Positions 16,748-28,415 are shown, counted from the first letter of the stretch. The stretch: DNA of 64,000 nt from Pantanalinema sp. (GCA_036704125.1 DATNQI010000050.1:34065-98064); one strand, 5' to 3'. Numbers and translations are program-made. Notes: generated from the sequence alone by a model not told the origin.

Positions 16748-17425
16748 TCAGCGCTTGTCCAGCTTGGCGGACAGCCGGTTTCCGAGCCACTGGATCACCT
16801 GGACCACGACGACGAGCAGCGCCACCAGGACGAGCATGACGTCGGTCTGGTAGCGGTAGTAGCCGTAGCGCACGGCCAGGTCCCCGATCCCTCCGCCACC
16901 GACGACACCGGCCACCGCCGAGTAGGAGAGGAAGCTGACGCACAGGATGGTCAGCCCCGAGACGAGGCCTGCGCGCGCCTCGGGCAGAAGGACCTTGAGG
17001 ACGATCTGCACCGGGCTCGCGCCCATCGCTCGCGCGGCTTCGACGACGCCGCGGGGCACTTCCTTCAGGCTCTGCTCGACGAGGCGGGCCAGGTAGGCGA
17101 TCGCCGCGAGGGAAAGCGGCACGGCTGCGGCCAGCGGGCCGATGCTGGTGCCCGTCACCAGGCGGGTGAAGGGCACCAGCGCGACCATCAGGATGATGAA
17201 CGGGAACGAGCGGACCAGGTTCACGCTCCACTCGAGCAGGGCGTTCAGGAGGCGCCGCTCGAGGAGCTGCTGCGGCTGGGTGAGATGGAGCAGCACGCCG
17301 AGCGGTCCGCCCACCAGGACGGCGGCCAGGAGGCCGATGGCGAGCATCAGGGCGGTCTCTTGCGAGGCTTGCAGGATCTCGGGCGCAAGCAGGGTCAGTT
17401 TTTCCAGGGTTGCCATTTCTTCCAC
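16748..17425 (-). CDS. metI: Methionine ABC transporter permease MetI
   Basis: 225 residues from GTG 17425, eight bases after GGAGG. Five or so hydrophobic helices and the permease EAA loop (VVEAARAMGASPVQIVLKVL) are present, with FPFIILMVALVPF and AVAGVVGGGGIGDLAVRYGY, typical of MetI. It forms the membrane channel with MetN and MetQ. The metN stop lies just upstream (three-base gap). Confidence 0.92.
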   Translation of the reverse strand: MEEMATLEKLTLLAPEILQASQETALMLAIGLLAAVLVGGPLGVLLHLTQPQQLLERRLLNALLEWSVNLVRSFPFIILMVALVPFTRLVTGTSIGPLAAAVPLSLAAIAYLARLVEQSLKEVPRGVVEAARAMGASPVQIVLKVLLPEARAGLVSGLTILCVSFLSYSAVAGVVGGGGIGDLAVRYGYYRYQTDVMLVLVALLVVVVQVIQWLGNRLSAKLDKR

Positions 17426-17428
17426 GAC

Positions 17429-18163
17429 CTAGACCTCCAAGAGCGATTGGGCGAGGACGGTGGCGGGGCGTGCCTCGCCGTCTTGGACCGCCAGCACCTC
17501 CACGACGCGGCCCTGATCGAGCAGGGCCGCCCGGTGGCAGATCGCGCGCACCACGTGCATGTCGTGGGTCACCAGGACGATGGTGACGCCGAAGTCGCGG
17601 TTGATCGCTTTCAGGCAATCGAGAATGCTGCGGGTGGTCCGGGGATCGAGGGCCGAGGTGGGCTCGTCGGCCAGGATGACCTTGGGGCGCGGCGCCAGGG
17701 CGCGCGCGATGCCCACGCGCTGCTTCTGGCCGCCCGATAGCTGGGCGGGGTAGTGGTCGGCGCGATCGCTCAGCTGAACGATTTCCAGGCATTCGGCGAC
17801 GCGGGCCTGGATCGCGGGCTTCTTCCAGCCGGCGATCTCGAGCGGAAAGGCGATGTTGGCTGCCACGGTGCGGTTCGAAAGCAGGTTGAACTGCTGGAAG
17901 ACCATCCCGATTTCCCGCTGCGAGCGGCGCAGGGCCGCCGTCGAGAGCGCGGTGAGATCCTCGCCGTCGATGGTGACGATCCCGGTGTCGGGGCGCTCGA
18001 GCAGGTTCATCACGCGCAAGAGGGTGGACTTGCCCGCGCCGGAGTAGCCGATGAGGCCGAAGATCTCGCCGGCCGCGACGGTGAGCGAGGTCTGGGCGAG
18101 GGCCTCGAAGTCGCCCCCGCCGGGGTGGCCGTAGCGTTTGCTGATGCCTTCCAGTCGAATCAT
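17429..18163 (-). CDS. metN: Methionine ABC transporter ATP-binding protein MetN
   Basis: About 244 residues from ATG 18163, with GGGAGGGA just upstream; an upstream in-frame ATG at 18226 lies inside a leader hairpin and lacks a ribosome site. Walker A is GYSGAGKST, Q-loop FQQFNLLSNRT, signature LSGGQKQR, Walker B VILADEPTSALD and H-switch VTHD. Canonical MetN carries a C-terminal NIL regulatory domain of about 90 residues; this protein ends soon after the ATPase core (QSLLEV), so the domain that gives methionine trans-inhibition in E. coli appears absent. Confidence 0.9.
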   Translation of the reverse strand: MIRLEGISKRYGHPGGGDFEALAQTSLTVAAGEIFGLIGYSGAGKSTLLRVMNLLERPDTGIVTIDGEDLTALSTAALRRSQREIGMVFQQFNLLSNRTVAANIAFPLEIAGWKKPAIQARVAECLEIVQLSDRADHYPAQLSGGQKQRVGIARALAPRPKVILADEPTSALDPRTTRSILDCLKAINRDFGVTIVLVTHDMHVVRAICHRAALLDQGRVVEVLAVQDGEARPATVLAQSLLEV

Positions 18164-18183
18164 GGGTCCCTCCCAATTGCAAA

Positions 18184-18260
18184 GCCCGCCGTGCTTGCGC
18201 GGCGGGCCTGGAAGGTGGACGTCCATGAGAAACCGGACACGACCATGGGAGGTCGTCCAC
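18184..18260 (-). promoter_or_regulatory. Structured leader of metN: three-way junction plus terminator-like hairpin
   Basis: On the metN transcript, 18260-18215 can fold into a three-way junction. The outer stem has 6 bp (18255-18260 with 18215-18220), helix two has 4 bp with a six-base loop (18251-18254 with 18241-18244), and helix three has 4 bp with a ten-base loop (18235-18238 with 18221-18224). An 8-bp GC hairpin follows (18200-18207 with 18184-18191), then UUUGCAAUU and the ribosome site GGGAGGGA. An aptamer-like fold followed by an expression-platform-like hairpin before a methionine transporter suggests a methionine- or SAM-linked riboswitch. I do not recognise the conserved core of a known SAM class. 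Confidence 0.45.
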
Positions 18261-18400
18261 GCTTTAGCAGATTACGCCCGCAAGCTGTGTTCAAATCGGC
18301 GTTCTATTCGGTTGTCAGCTGAGTCCAAGTGAAGCGCGCTTCGCGCGAATTGTCAACCGTTCTGTTTGCGCAATCGCGCTCATAGTGCGCAATAGAGGCA

Positions 18401-18409
18401 TGGTATGAT
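18401..18409 (+). promoter_or_regulatory. Extended -10 promoter of rnhA
   Basis: TGG then TATGAT at 18404-18409 gives a predicted start near 18416 and a leader of about 25 bases containing AGAGG before ATG 18441. Confidence 0.55.
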
Positions 18410-18440
18410 CGGGATGTACTTGCTTAGAGGAACCTTATCC

Positions 18441-18896
18441 ATGCGTTTTGAAGCCTACTGTGACGGCGCCTGCTCGGGCAACCCCGGTCCCGGCGCCGCC
18501 GCCTGCGTCCTGCTCGCCTACGAGGGCAACACCCTGGTCAAGGAGAAGGAGCTGGTCTCGCCGGTCGAGCCGAAATCCACCAACCAGCGCCAGGAGCTCA
18601 TCGGCGCCATCATGATCCTCGAGTCGCTCAGCCGGCCGGGCGTCGACCTCATCATCCACAGCGACTCCAAGTACGTCATCGACGGGATCACGAGCTGGGT
18701 CAAGGGCTGGAAGCGGAACAACTGGGTCAACTCCCAGAAGCAGCCCGTGGCGAACAAGGAGCTGTGGGTGCGCCTCGACGAGCTCGCCTCCCAGCACAAG
18801 ATCGAGTGGCGCTGGGTCAAGGGCCATTCCGGCAACGCCTACAACGATCGCTGCGATCGCCTCGCGGTGAAGGCGATCGAGGATTTCCGCAAGTAA
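18441..18896 (+). CDS. rnhA: Ribonuclease HI
   Basis: 151 residues from ATG 18441 (MRFEAYCDGACSGNPGPG). An earlier in-frame ATG at 18405 overlaps the promoter and is rejected. The four catalytic acidic residues are present: Asp in YCDGAC, Glu in QRQELIGA, Asp in HSDSKYV and Asp in YNDRCD, with His in KGHSGN. It cleaves RNA in RNA-DNA hybrids, removing primers and R-loops in the cytoplasm. The length is typical of RNase HI. Confidence 0.95.
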   Translation: MRFEAYCDGACSGNPGPGAAACVLLAYEGNTLVKEKELVSPVEPKSTNQRQELIGAIMILESLSRPGVDLIIHSDSKYVIDGITSWVKGWKRNNWVNSQKQPVANKELWVRLDELASQHKIEWRWVKGHSGNAYNDRCDRLAVKAIEDFRK

Positions 18897-19076
18897 AGAG
18901 CATCTAACAAAACCAGGCATGTTACGACCGTTGGCCGCCGCAGGCGGCTTGAAGGAACAGTTTCGTTACACGCTCTAAAAACGCTCCTCGACCTGTTGCG
19001 CGGAGCCCATGGCGGAGCTACTCTCAGTTTCGAGGTCTTTCCATCCTGCAGGAAGGTAAAGACCTCACTTTCGTTT
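18897..19076. other. Intergenic region with several potential RNA hairpins
   Basis: There is no gene in this 180-base gap between converging rnhA and lon. It contains GCCGCC/GGCGGC (around 18941-18955), a long-range pairing of AGAGC...TAAC near 18898-18909 with GTTA...GCTCT near 18965-18976, and a 9-bp stem GAGGTCTTT/AAAGACCTC spanning about 19031-19065. None is followed by a good U-run, so these are weak terminators or a structured RNA. Confidence 0.35.
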
Positions 19077-21452
<2,376 letters not shown>

Positions 21453-21507
21453 GGGGGATCCTTTCGAGCGGCAATTCGAGCGGTAAAGGGGCGTTCGGCC
21501 CCTCGCT

Positions 21508-21516
21508 ATTCTAGCA
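21508..21516 (-). promoter_or_regulatory. Extended -10 promoter of lon
   Basis: The minus strand reads TGC then TAGAAT (complement of 21508-21513), about 55 bases before the lon start. An identical motif precedes the phosphatase gene at 59949. No clear -35 is seen. Confidence 0.5.
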
Positions 21517-21536
21517 CCGATCGGTTTTTCAAGGCC

Positions 21537-21571
21537 GAAGCCGGCCCGGCGCATCGCGCCGGACCGGCTTC
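21537..21571 (-). terminator. Hairpin after clpX
   Basis: Arms 21537-21544 and 21564-21571, and 21546-21552 and 21556-21562, form a 15-bp stem with one mismatch and a three-base loop, 16 bases past the clpX stop. No U-run follows directly. It likely separates the tig-clpP-clpX transcript from lon. Confidence 0.5.
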
Positions 21572-21587
21572 GGGGGATTCGCAAGGA

Positions 21588-22869
21588 CTAGGAAGCCTGC
21601 TTTGCGGTGCCGCTTTCGGGCAGCATGAAGAGCTTGGCGGCCTCGGCCTTGTTCTCGACCAGCTCCTTGGTGATGGTCACCTTGCGCAGGTCGGTGCGGC
21701 TCGGTGCCTCGTACATCACGTCGAGCATCATCTCCTCGACGATCGAACGAAGCGCACGGGCGCCCGTCTTGCGCTTGAGGGCCTCGGCGGCGATCGCCGT
21801 CAGGCTGTCCTCGGTGAAGTCCAGGTCCACCCCGTCCATCCCCAAGAGGCGCTTGTACTGCTTGGTGATGGCGTTCTTGGGCTCGGTGAGGATGCTGATG
21901 AGGGCTTCCTGGTCGAGCGGGTTGAGCGTCGCCACCATCGGGATACGACCGATGAACTCGGGGATCAGGCCGTACTTGAGCAGGTCCTCGGGCTGGAGTT
22001 GCTCGAAGAGCACGCTCAGGTCCTTCTCCACGACGTCCTTGATCTCGGCGCCGAAGCCCATGGTCTTCTTGCCGACCCGGGTCTCGATCACCTTGTCCAG
22101 GCCCACGAAGGCCCCACCCACGATGAACAGGATGTTCGTCGTGTCGAGCTGGATGAACTCCTGGTACGGGTGCTTGCGGCCGCCCTGGGGCGGAACGTTC
22201 GCGACCGTGCCTTCGAGCATCTTGAGCAGCGCCTGCTGAACGCCCTCGCCCGAGACGTCCCGGGTGATCGAGGGGTTCTCGCTCTTCTTGGCGATCTTGT
22301 CGATCTCGTCGATGTAGACGATGCCGCGCTCGGCGCGCTTCACGTCGTAGTCGGCGGACTGCAAGAGGCGCAGGAGGATGTTCTCGACGTCCTCGCCCAC
22401 GTAGCCGGCCTCGGTGAGGGTGGTGGCGTCCGCGATGGCGAAGGGCACGTTGAGGAGCTTGGCGAGGCTCTGCGCCAAGAGGGTCTTGCCCGAGCCGGTG
22501 GGTCCGATCAGGAGGATGTTGCTCTTGGCAATCTCCACCTGGTCATCGGCCCCCTCGGCCTCCTTGGTCGAGAGGCGCTTGTAGTGGTTGTAGACCGCGA
22601 CCGAGAGAACCTTCTTGGCGCGCTCCTGGCCGACCACGTGCTGATCGAGGCTCTTCTTGATGGCCTGCGGCTTCGGGATCTCGCCCAGTTCCATGGGCGG
22701 GGCTTCCGCGGTCCGCTGGTTGTCGTAGAGCTCCTCGTCGAGGATCTCGTTGCAGAGATCCACGCACTCGTCGCAGATGTAGACTCCAGGGGCAGCAATC
22801 AGCTTGCGCACCTGTTCCTGCGTCTTACCGCAGAACGAGCACTTGGGCTGGCCCTTGTTGTCTTCGTAC

Positions 22870-22877
<8 letters not shown>
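21588..22877 (-). CDS. clpX: ClpX, ATPase subunit of the ClpXP protease
   Basis: 429 residues from ATG 22877 ([20 protein letters not shown]); a GTG six codons earlier is possible but lacks a ribosome site. It has the zinc-binding domain with CSFC and CDEC pairs, Walker [13 protein letters not shown], Walker [10 protein letters not shown] and pore loop GYVGED. It unfolds tagged substrates and feeds them to ClpP. It overlaps the clpP stop by eight bases, in the conserved tig-clpP-clpX order. Confidence 0.97.
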
Positions 22878-23511
<634 letters not shown>

Positions 23512-23542
23512 GGTTGATACCTCTCTCAGTGCTGCGTTTGTG

Positions 23543-24850
23543 CTACGCGTTGGCGGCGACGGGGGCGGCCTCCGAGACCTTGGCGCGCTCGAAGAGCCAC
23601 TCGATGATCTTGTTGCTGAGGACCTCGTCGGCGATCTGCGGCCAGGCGCCGTTGCTGATCACCTGGGCGCGGAACTCGCTGGGCTCGACGCCGTAGCTGC
23701 TCGCGTACTCGGCGATGGCCTCCTCGATCTCCTCCTCGGTGGGCTGGATGCTCTCGGTGCGGGCGACCTCACCCAGGGTCAGCGAGGTGCGGATGCGCTT
23801 CTCGGCCTCGGGGCGGGTGTTCTCGCGCCAGGTCTCGATGTTGTCCTTGGTGAAGACCTTGTTGGGGTCGATGCCCTGCTGGCTGAGCATGTTGGCCTGC
23901 TGCTGCAGCAGGAAGTTGGACTCGCGGGCAATCATGCTGTCGGGGACTTCCATCTCGGCGCCCTCGACGACCTTCTCGATCAGCTGCTTGCGCAGCTCGA
24001 TCTCGCGGGCATCCTCGCGCTCGGCCTTGAGGTCCTCGCGGATCTTGGCGGTCATGGCCTCGACCGAGTCGTGGCCGGCAGCCTTGGCGAAGGCCTCGTC
24101 CAGCTCGGGACGCTTGCGGGCCTTGATCTCGTGGACCTTGAAGGTGAAGGTCACGGCCTTGCCGGCGAGCTCGGCGTTGGGGTAGTCCTCGGGGAACTTG
24201 AGGTCAGTGGCCTTCTCGTCGCCCACCTTGACGCCCACGAGCGCCTCGACGAAGCCCTCGATGAAGCGGCCGGCGGCCATCTCGATGGGATAGCTCGTGG
24301 CCTTGCCGCCCTCGAACTCGACGCCGTCGATGGTGCCGGTGAAGTCGGCGGTCACGGTGTCGCCCATCTCGGCGGCGCGCTCGACCACCTCGAGGGTGGC
24401 CTTGGAGTCGCGCAGTCGATCGAGGCGCTCGGTCACGTCGGCGTCGGTCACCTCGGCCTTGGGGGCCGCGATCTCGAGGCCGGTGTAGGCGCCGAGCTTG
24501 ACCTCGGGGCGGACCTCGACGGTCGCCTTGAACACGAGGGGCTGGTCCTTCTCGAAGGAGACGAGCTCGACCGAGGGCTCGGCGATGGGCTCGACCTTGC
24601 CCTCCTCGATGGCGGCAGGATAGACCTCGGGCAGCAGGAACTTCTCGAAGGCGGTGTGCTTGATGTAGTCGACCCCGACGGTACGCTCGACGATCGGGCG
24701 GGGAGCCTTGCCGGGACGGAAGCCGGGGATGCGGACTTCCTTGGAGACCTGGCGATAGGCGCGATCGTATGCTTTTTCGACGCGCTCGGCGTCCACGTGG
24801 ACTTCGAGCTGGACTTGATTCTTTTCCTTCTTCTCCAGGGTGACTTTCAC
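23543..24850 (-). CDS. tig: Trigger factor, ribosome-associated chaperone
   Basis: 435 residues from GTG 24850, with AGGAGG seven bases upstream. The N-terminal ribosome-binding domain carries the signature [15 protein letters not shown] (about 42-56). An FKBP-like PPIase domain follows ([20 protein letters not shown]), then the long helical C-terminal arms. It captures nascent chains at the exit tunnel. It is first in the tig-clpP-clpX operon. Confidence 0.95.
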   Translation of the reverse strand: MKVTLEKKEKNQVQLEVHVDAERVEKAYDRAYRQVSKEVRIPGFRPGKAPRPIVERTVGVDYIKHTAFEKFLLPEVYPAAIEEGKVEPIAEPSVELVSFEKDQPLVFKATVEVRPEVKLGAYTGLEIAAPKAEVTDADVTERLDRLRDSKATLEVVERAAEMGDTVTADFTGTIDGVEFEGGKATSYPIEMAAGRFIEGFVEALVGVKVGDEKATDLKFPEDYPNAELAGKAVTFTFKVHEIKARKRPELDEAFAKAAGHDSVEAMTAKIREDLKAEREDAREIELRKQLIEKVVEGAEMEVPDSMIARESNFLLQQQANMLSQQGIDPNKVFTKDNIETWRENTRPEAEKRIRTSLTLGEVARTESIQPTEEEIEEAIAEYASSYGVEPSEFRAQVISNGAWPQIADEVLSNKIIEWLFERAKVSEAAPVAANA

Positions 24851-24906
24851 GATTGCCTCCTGATGTTCCCGCCTCACGACGGGATTTCGACGGTGTTGGT
24901 CCAAAA

Positions 24907-24915
24907 AGTATAGCA
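24907..24915 (-). promoter_or_regulatory. Extended -10 promoter of tig-clpP-clpX
   Basis: The minus strand reads TGC then TATACT (complement of 24907-24912), in an A/T-rich patch about 57 bases before the GTG start, in line with the other TGn-type -10 boxes in this window. Confidence 0.55.
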
Positions 24916-24992
24916 CACATCGAGGCCGCCTTCGGGCGCTGGCCCTTGGGCACCGCCGGGTGCGAAGACGGCTCGAGGTGCGGGGGACGCGG

Positions 24993-25721
24993 TCAGATCC
25001 GGGCCGGGGCCCGCTGGGCGCAGGCGGCCACGAACGCTCCGAACAGCGCGGCGGTGAAGGGGCCGGGCTGGAGCTCGGGGTGCCACTGCACCCCCACCAG
25101 CCAGCGGTCGGGGGCCTCGTAGCCCTCGAGGACCCCGTCGCTCCCGAAGGCGCTCGGCACGAGGCCCGGCGCGAGGTCGCGCACGGCCTGATGGTGGAAG
25201 GTGTTGACGGCCATGGTCGGGGCGCCGACGAGCCCGGCGAGGCGGGTCCTTGCCACCAGCTCGACCAAGTGGGTCGACTCGTGGACAGGGGCCTCCTGCT
25301 GGTGGGGCAGCGCGCCCGGGACCTGGGCCGGGAGGTCCTGGTAGAGGGTGCCGCCCAGGGCCACGTTGAGCAGCTGCATGCCGCGGCAGATGCCGAGGAC
25401 GGGCAGGCCCTGCTCGGCGGCTGCTTGGGCGAGCGGAAGCTCCTGGACGTCGCGCTCGGCATCGACCTCGCCCAGCTCGGGGATGGGCTCCTGGCCGTAG
25501 TGGCTCGGGGCCACGTCCTCGCCGCCGGTCAAGAGCAAGCCGTCGAGGGCTCTCAGGCTCTCGATCTCGGCGGCGCCCGGCGGCAGCAGCAGGGGGATGC
25601 CTCCCGCTTCGCGCACGCGCTCGGCGTACTCCGCGGCCAGGTAGTAGATCGGCCGTCCGCGCTTGATGGCGCCGACGCCGGCGTGCCGCTGGGTGGTGAT
25701 TCCGATCAGGGGGTGCCGCAC
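24993..25721 (-). CDS. Class I glutamine amidotransferase-like hydrolase (PuuD / peptidase C26 family)
   Basis: 242 residues from GTG 25721. It begins HPLIGITTQ and has GGIPLLLPPG, LLLTGGEDVAP, the nucleophile elbow LGICRGMQLLN with the catalytic Cys, and QWHPELQP with the catalytic His. These are features of gamma-glutamyl-GABA hydrolase-like proteins, which cleave gamma-glutamyl amides. The precise substrate is unknown. The start is three bases after the surE stop, so the two are co-transcribed. A link to the gamma-glutamyl ligase cluster 5 kb away is possible but speculative. Confidence 0.85.
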   Translation of the reverse strand: MRHPLIGITTQRHAGVGAIKRGRPIYYLAAEYAERVREAGGIPLLLPPGAAEIESLRALDGLLLTGGEDVAPSHYGQEPIPELGEVDAERDVQELPLAQAAAEQGLPVLGICRGMQLLNVALGGTLYQDLPAQVPGALPHQQEAPVHESTHLVELVARTRLAGLVGAPTMAVNTFHHQAVRDLAPGLVPSAFGSDGVLEGYEAPDRWLVGVQWHPELQPGPFTAALFGAFVAACAQRAPARI

Positions 25722-25724
25722 GGG

Positions 25725-26522
25725 TCAGTCCTGCTTGCCGGCCGCGGCGAAGCCCGCCAGGGTGGTGGGGATGTGCCAGCCCTGGACCTCGGGGATCATG
25801 GCCTTGCATGTCATGTCGTAGTGGATCGGGGTGACCGAGATGCAGTTGTCGCGGATCGCCGAGACGTCGGTGTCGGGGTCCTCCTCGACCTCGACGACCT
25901 CGCCCGCGAGCCAGTAGTAGTCCTTGCCGCGAGGGTCGATCCGGGTCTCGAAGAGATCGGTGTACTTGCGCTCGCCGAGCCGGGTGATCCGGACCTCGCG
26001 CGCGGCGGCCTCGCTCAGCGAGGGGTAGTTGACGTTCAGCAGCACCTTGGACGGCAGGCGGTGCGCCGCGAGGGTGCGCGCGAGCACCAGGGCGAACTGG
26101 CCGGCCTCGTCGTAGCCGACGTCGGAGAAGGTCGCAAGGCTCATGGCCACCCCCTGGAAGCCGCGGATGGTCGCCTCGAGGGCGGCCGAGACGGTGCCCG
26201 AGTAGATGACGTCGGTGCCGAGGTTCGGGCCGCGGTTGATCCCCGAGAAGACGACGTCCGGCGCCTCGTCCAGCAGGGGGCCGACGGCGAGCTTGACGCA
26301 GTCCGAGGGGGTGCCGTTGACGGAGTAGGCCGCCTTGACCCTGCCGCCGAGGTCGTGCTTCTCGACCCGCAGGGGCTTGTGCAGCGTCAGGGCGTGGCCA
26401 GTGGCCGAGCGCTCGCGATCTGGCGCCACCACCGTCACGTCGTGCTCGGTGGCCAGGGCCTGGGCCAGGGCCCGGATGCCCGGGGCGTGGATCCCGTCGT
26501 CGTTGGAAACAAGAATGCGCAT
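25725..26522 (-). CDS. surE: 5'/3'-nucleotidase SurE
   Basis: 265 residues from ATG 26522, which begins with the SurE signature MRILVSNDDGIHAPGIRAL, whose two aspartates bind the metal. VVAPDRERSATGHALT, VNGTPSDCVKLAVG and SGINRGPNLGTDVIYSGTVS, further conserved SurE blocks, are all present. It dephosphorylates nucleoside monophosphates, especially in stationary phase. A longer frame upstream has no ribosome site and lacks conservation. Confidence 0.95.
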   Translation of the reverse strand: MRILVSNDDGIHAPGIRALAQALATEHDVTVVAPDRERSATGHALTLHKPLRVEKHDLGGRVKAAYSVNGTPSDCVKLAVGPLLDEAPDVVFSGINRGPNLGTDVIYSGTVSAALEATIRGFQGVAMSLATFSDVGYDEAGQFALVLARTLAAHRLPSKVLLNVNYPSLSEAAAREVRITRLGERKYTDLFETRIDPRGKDYYWLAGEVVEVEEDPDTDVSAIRDNCISVTPIHYDMTCKAMIPEVQGWHIPTTLAGFAAAGKQD

Positions 26523-26579
26523 CGGTGGTGTCCGTTTCTCGGTCGGCAGGGCGATGGGCGCGCAGGGGCGCTCTTTACA

Positions 26580-26608
26580 AAGATAGCGGCCAGGTGCGTG
26601 CTTTGCAA
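26580..26608 (-). promoter_or_regulatory. Sigma70-type promoter of surE
   Basis: On the minus strand TTGCAA (26608-26603) and TATCTT (26585-26580) are separated by exactly 17 bases, 57 bases before the surE start. Confidence 0.5.
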
Positions 26609-26749
26609 CCGCCGAGAGGCCGAGCCGCGCCACCCCTCACGCAACTCGGGCACGACCGGGGCGATAAGTAGATGGGAGCCGGCGTGGGTTTGCTCGCCCG
26701 CCGGGGCATAATTCTCTTAGAACCGTCCAAGACAGAACGGAGAAGCGCC

Positions 26750-28333
26750 ATGGGAACCGGCCGCATCGATCAGACCTCGCGGATCCATCCGACCGTCCAC
26801 AAGACGGCCCAGACCAAGCCGCTCGACGAAGAGGCTGAAATCAAGCACAAGGCCCAGACCGATCGCCTGGCGATCCAGCACGGGCCCTCGCGCCCCGCGG
26901 CCCTCTCCGACGTGGTCGCCGCGGCCAAGGCCGAGAGCAGCAAGAAGATCGGCAACTCCGTCGTGGACGGCTCGCGCGCCCTTCACCAGCGCGGCTACAC
27001 CTATCCGCCCGATCTCGGCGCCAACTACTACCACAAGTACAGCGCGGACGGGAAGAGCGTGGGCTGCTGCGCCGACTTCGTCAGCGACTCCTACAAGGAG
27101 ATGAGCAAGAGCCTCGGCAAGCCCGAGTACGACATCGGGAAGATCATGCAGGACAAGGGCTACAACCCCCACTACTGCCCCTCCATGATCCAGTACTTCC
27201 AGAAGGAGCAGACTCTGCTGCCGCCTCCGGACAAGGGCACCAAGGCCCAGGTCGGCGACGTGGTCTTCTTCGACTGGGACGGCAACGGCGCCAAGGATCC
27301 CGATCACGTCGCGATCGTCACCAAGGTCGACGCCAACGGCAACCCGACCGAGCTGATGGAGTCCCGCAAGTTCAACGAGCCCACCGAGATCACCACGATC
27401 AGCCCCGGTGACGGCCGCTGGAACAAGATCGTCGGCATCGGCCGCCTCAAGGACGCGACCGCGGACAACGACGCGGCAAACGCCCTGCCGCCCCTGGGCG
27501 ACGCGCCCTTCCCCGGCGATTCCCGCTCGGGAAGCGCTCGCGCCTCGGCGGACTACTCGGGGGGCGGCCGCGGCAACGGGGGCCCGGTTTCGAGCGACGG
27601 CCCGACCCGCACCGTCCCCTCGCGCACCGGCGAGCCGAGCAATTACCAGCCCTTCAAGCGCCAGGAGTGGGAGTCGGGGATGTCCTCGGCCCTCGGCATC
27701 GCCCTCGAGATCGTCCAGAAGCTCTCGAACGCTCTGGCCACCGACGGCGAGATGACGGTGGACCAGCTCGCGCAGCTCGCCGAGAAGAACGGCGTGCCCA
27801 AGGACAAGGCCATGAAGCTCGCCAAGGAGATCATGGCCAAGAAGTCGGACCTGGTGGCTTCCAAGGCCAAGTCCCCCGACCTCGCCAAGTACATGGGCAA
27901 GCTCAGCCCCGAGAAGATCGAGGAGATCCTGGTCCAGCGCAACTCTCCGCTCGCGGGCAAGGGCCTGGGCGCGTTCATGGTCCAGATGGAGAACAAGTAC
28001 GGGATCCCTGCCGCCCAGTTCCTCGCCCAGGCGACCATGGAGTCGCAGATCGGCAAGGTGGGCTCCACCCAGGGCGAGCATCACAACATCGGCAACATCC
28101 GCCCCGGCTCGAGCTGGGACGGGCCGACGGTCACCACCGGCAGCGGCTCCTACCGCTCCTACGGCTCGTGGGAGGAGGGCATCGAGGACTTCTACAAGCT
28201 GATGAGCGGCCCGCTCTACGCCGGCAAGTCCCTCGAGGACCAGATCAACACCTACGCCCCGCCGGTGGAGAACGACACCAACGGCTACATCAACACCATC
28301 AAGGACCTCATGCAGGGTTGGACCGGCGAATAG
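26750..28333 (+). CDS. Two-domain peptidoglycan hydrolase (NlpC/P60-like plus glucosaminidase) without signal peptide
   Basis: 527 residues from ATG 26750, preceded by CGGAG. Residues about 80-240 look like a papain-fold amidase: Cys in VGCCADFVSDSYKEM, GDVVFFDWDGNG, and His in DPDHVAIVTKV. A Gly/Ser/Arg-rich linker (about 260-300) precedes a helical middle part. The C-terminus (about 400-527) resembles glucosaminidase domains of the FlgJ/LytG type, with the likely catalytic Glu in AQATMESQIG and HNIGNIRPG, then YGSWEEGIEDFYKLM. No signal peptide or membrane segment is present at MGTGRIDQTSRIHPTV, so export must use another route, or cells release it by lysis. It is monocistronic with its own terminator. 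Confidence 0.75.
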   Translation: MGTGRIDQTSRIHPTVHKTAQTKPLDEEAEIKHKAQTDRLAIQHGPSRPAALSDVVAAAKAESSKKIGNSVVDGSRALHQRGYTYPPDLGANYYHKYSADGKSVGCCADFVSDSYKEMSKSLGKPEYDIGKIMQDKGYNPHYCPSMIQYFQKEQTLLPPPDKGTKAQVGDVVFFDWDGNGAKDPDHVAIVTKVDANGNPTELMESRKFNEPTEITTISPGDGRWNKIVGIGRLKDATADNDAANALPPLGDAPFPGDSRSGSARASADYSGGGRGNGGPVSSDGPTRTVPSRTGEPSNYQPFKRQEWESGMSSALGIALEIVQKLSNALATDGEMTVDQLAQLAEKNGVPKDKAMKLAKEIMAKKSDLVASKAKSPDLAKYMGKLSPEKIEEILVQRNSPLAGKGLGAFMVQMENKYGIPAAQFLAQATMESQIGKVGSTQGEHHNIGNIRPGSSWDGPTVTTGSGSYRSYGSWEEGIEDFYKLMSGPLYAGKSLEDQINTYAPPVENDTNGYINTIKDLMQGWTGE

Positions 28334-28347
28334 CCGGGCGACCCCTG

Positions 28348-28375
28348 GGGGCGGCGCGAGCCGCCCCTTATTTTT
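28348..28375 (+). terminator. Intrinsic terminator of the peptidoglycan hydrolase gene
   Basis: GGGGCGGC (28348-28355) pairs with 28360-28367 around GCGA, followed by TTATTTTT. It starts 15 bases past the stop. Confidence 0.85.
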
Positions 28376-28388
28376 GAATTCAAAAGAG

Positions 28389-28415
28389 GAGGCCCCGCCG
28401 TTTCGGCGGGGCCTC
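28389..28415 (-). terminator. Intrinsic terminator of the amidoligase operon
   Basis: Twelve-base arms 28389-28400 and 28404-28415 around three bases form a perfect stem. On the minus strand CTCTTTTG follows. It lies 20 bases past the ATP-grasp stop and faces the converging terminator of the hydrolase gene. Confidence 0.75.

Noticed and set aside
18164..18226. A longer MetN beginning at ATG 18226.
   Set aside because: This ATG lies inside the leader junction with no ribosome site; ATG 18163 has GGGAGGGA and matches the family start.
15855..18260. An 801-codon open frame on the minus strand covering metNIQ.
   Set aside because: It is out of frame with three clear met genes and highly Arg/Pro-rich.
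18184..18260. SAM-I riboswitch upstream of metN.
   Set aside because: The conserved SAM-I core (including the GGAGGGA/GGCAACC segments in their helices) was not found in position; only a generic junction and hairpin are visible.
19031..19065. GAGGTCTTT hairpin as intrinsic terminator of rnhA or lon.
   Set aside because: The stem is interrupted and neither strand has a U-run directly after it; kept only as part of the structured gap.
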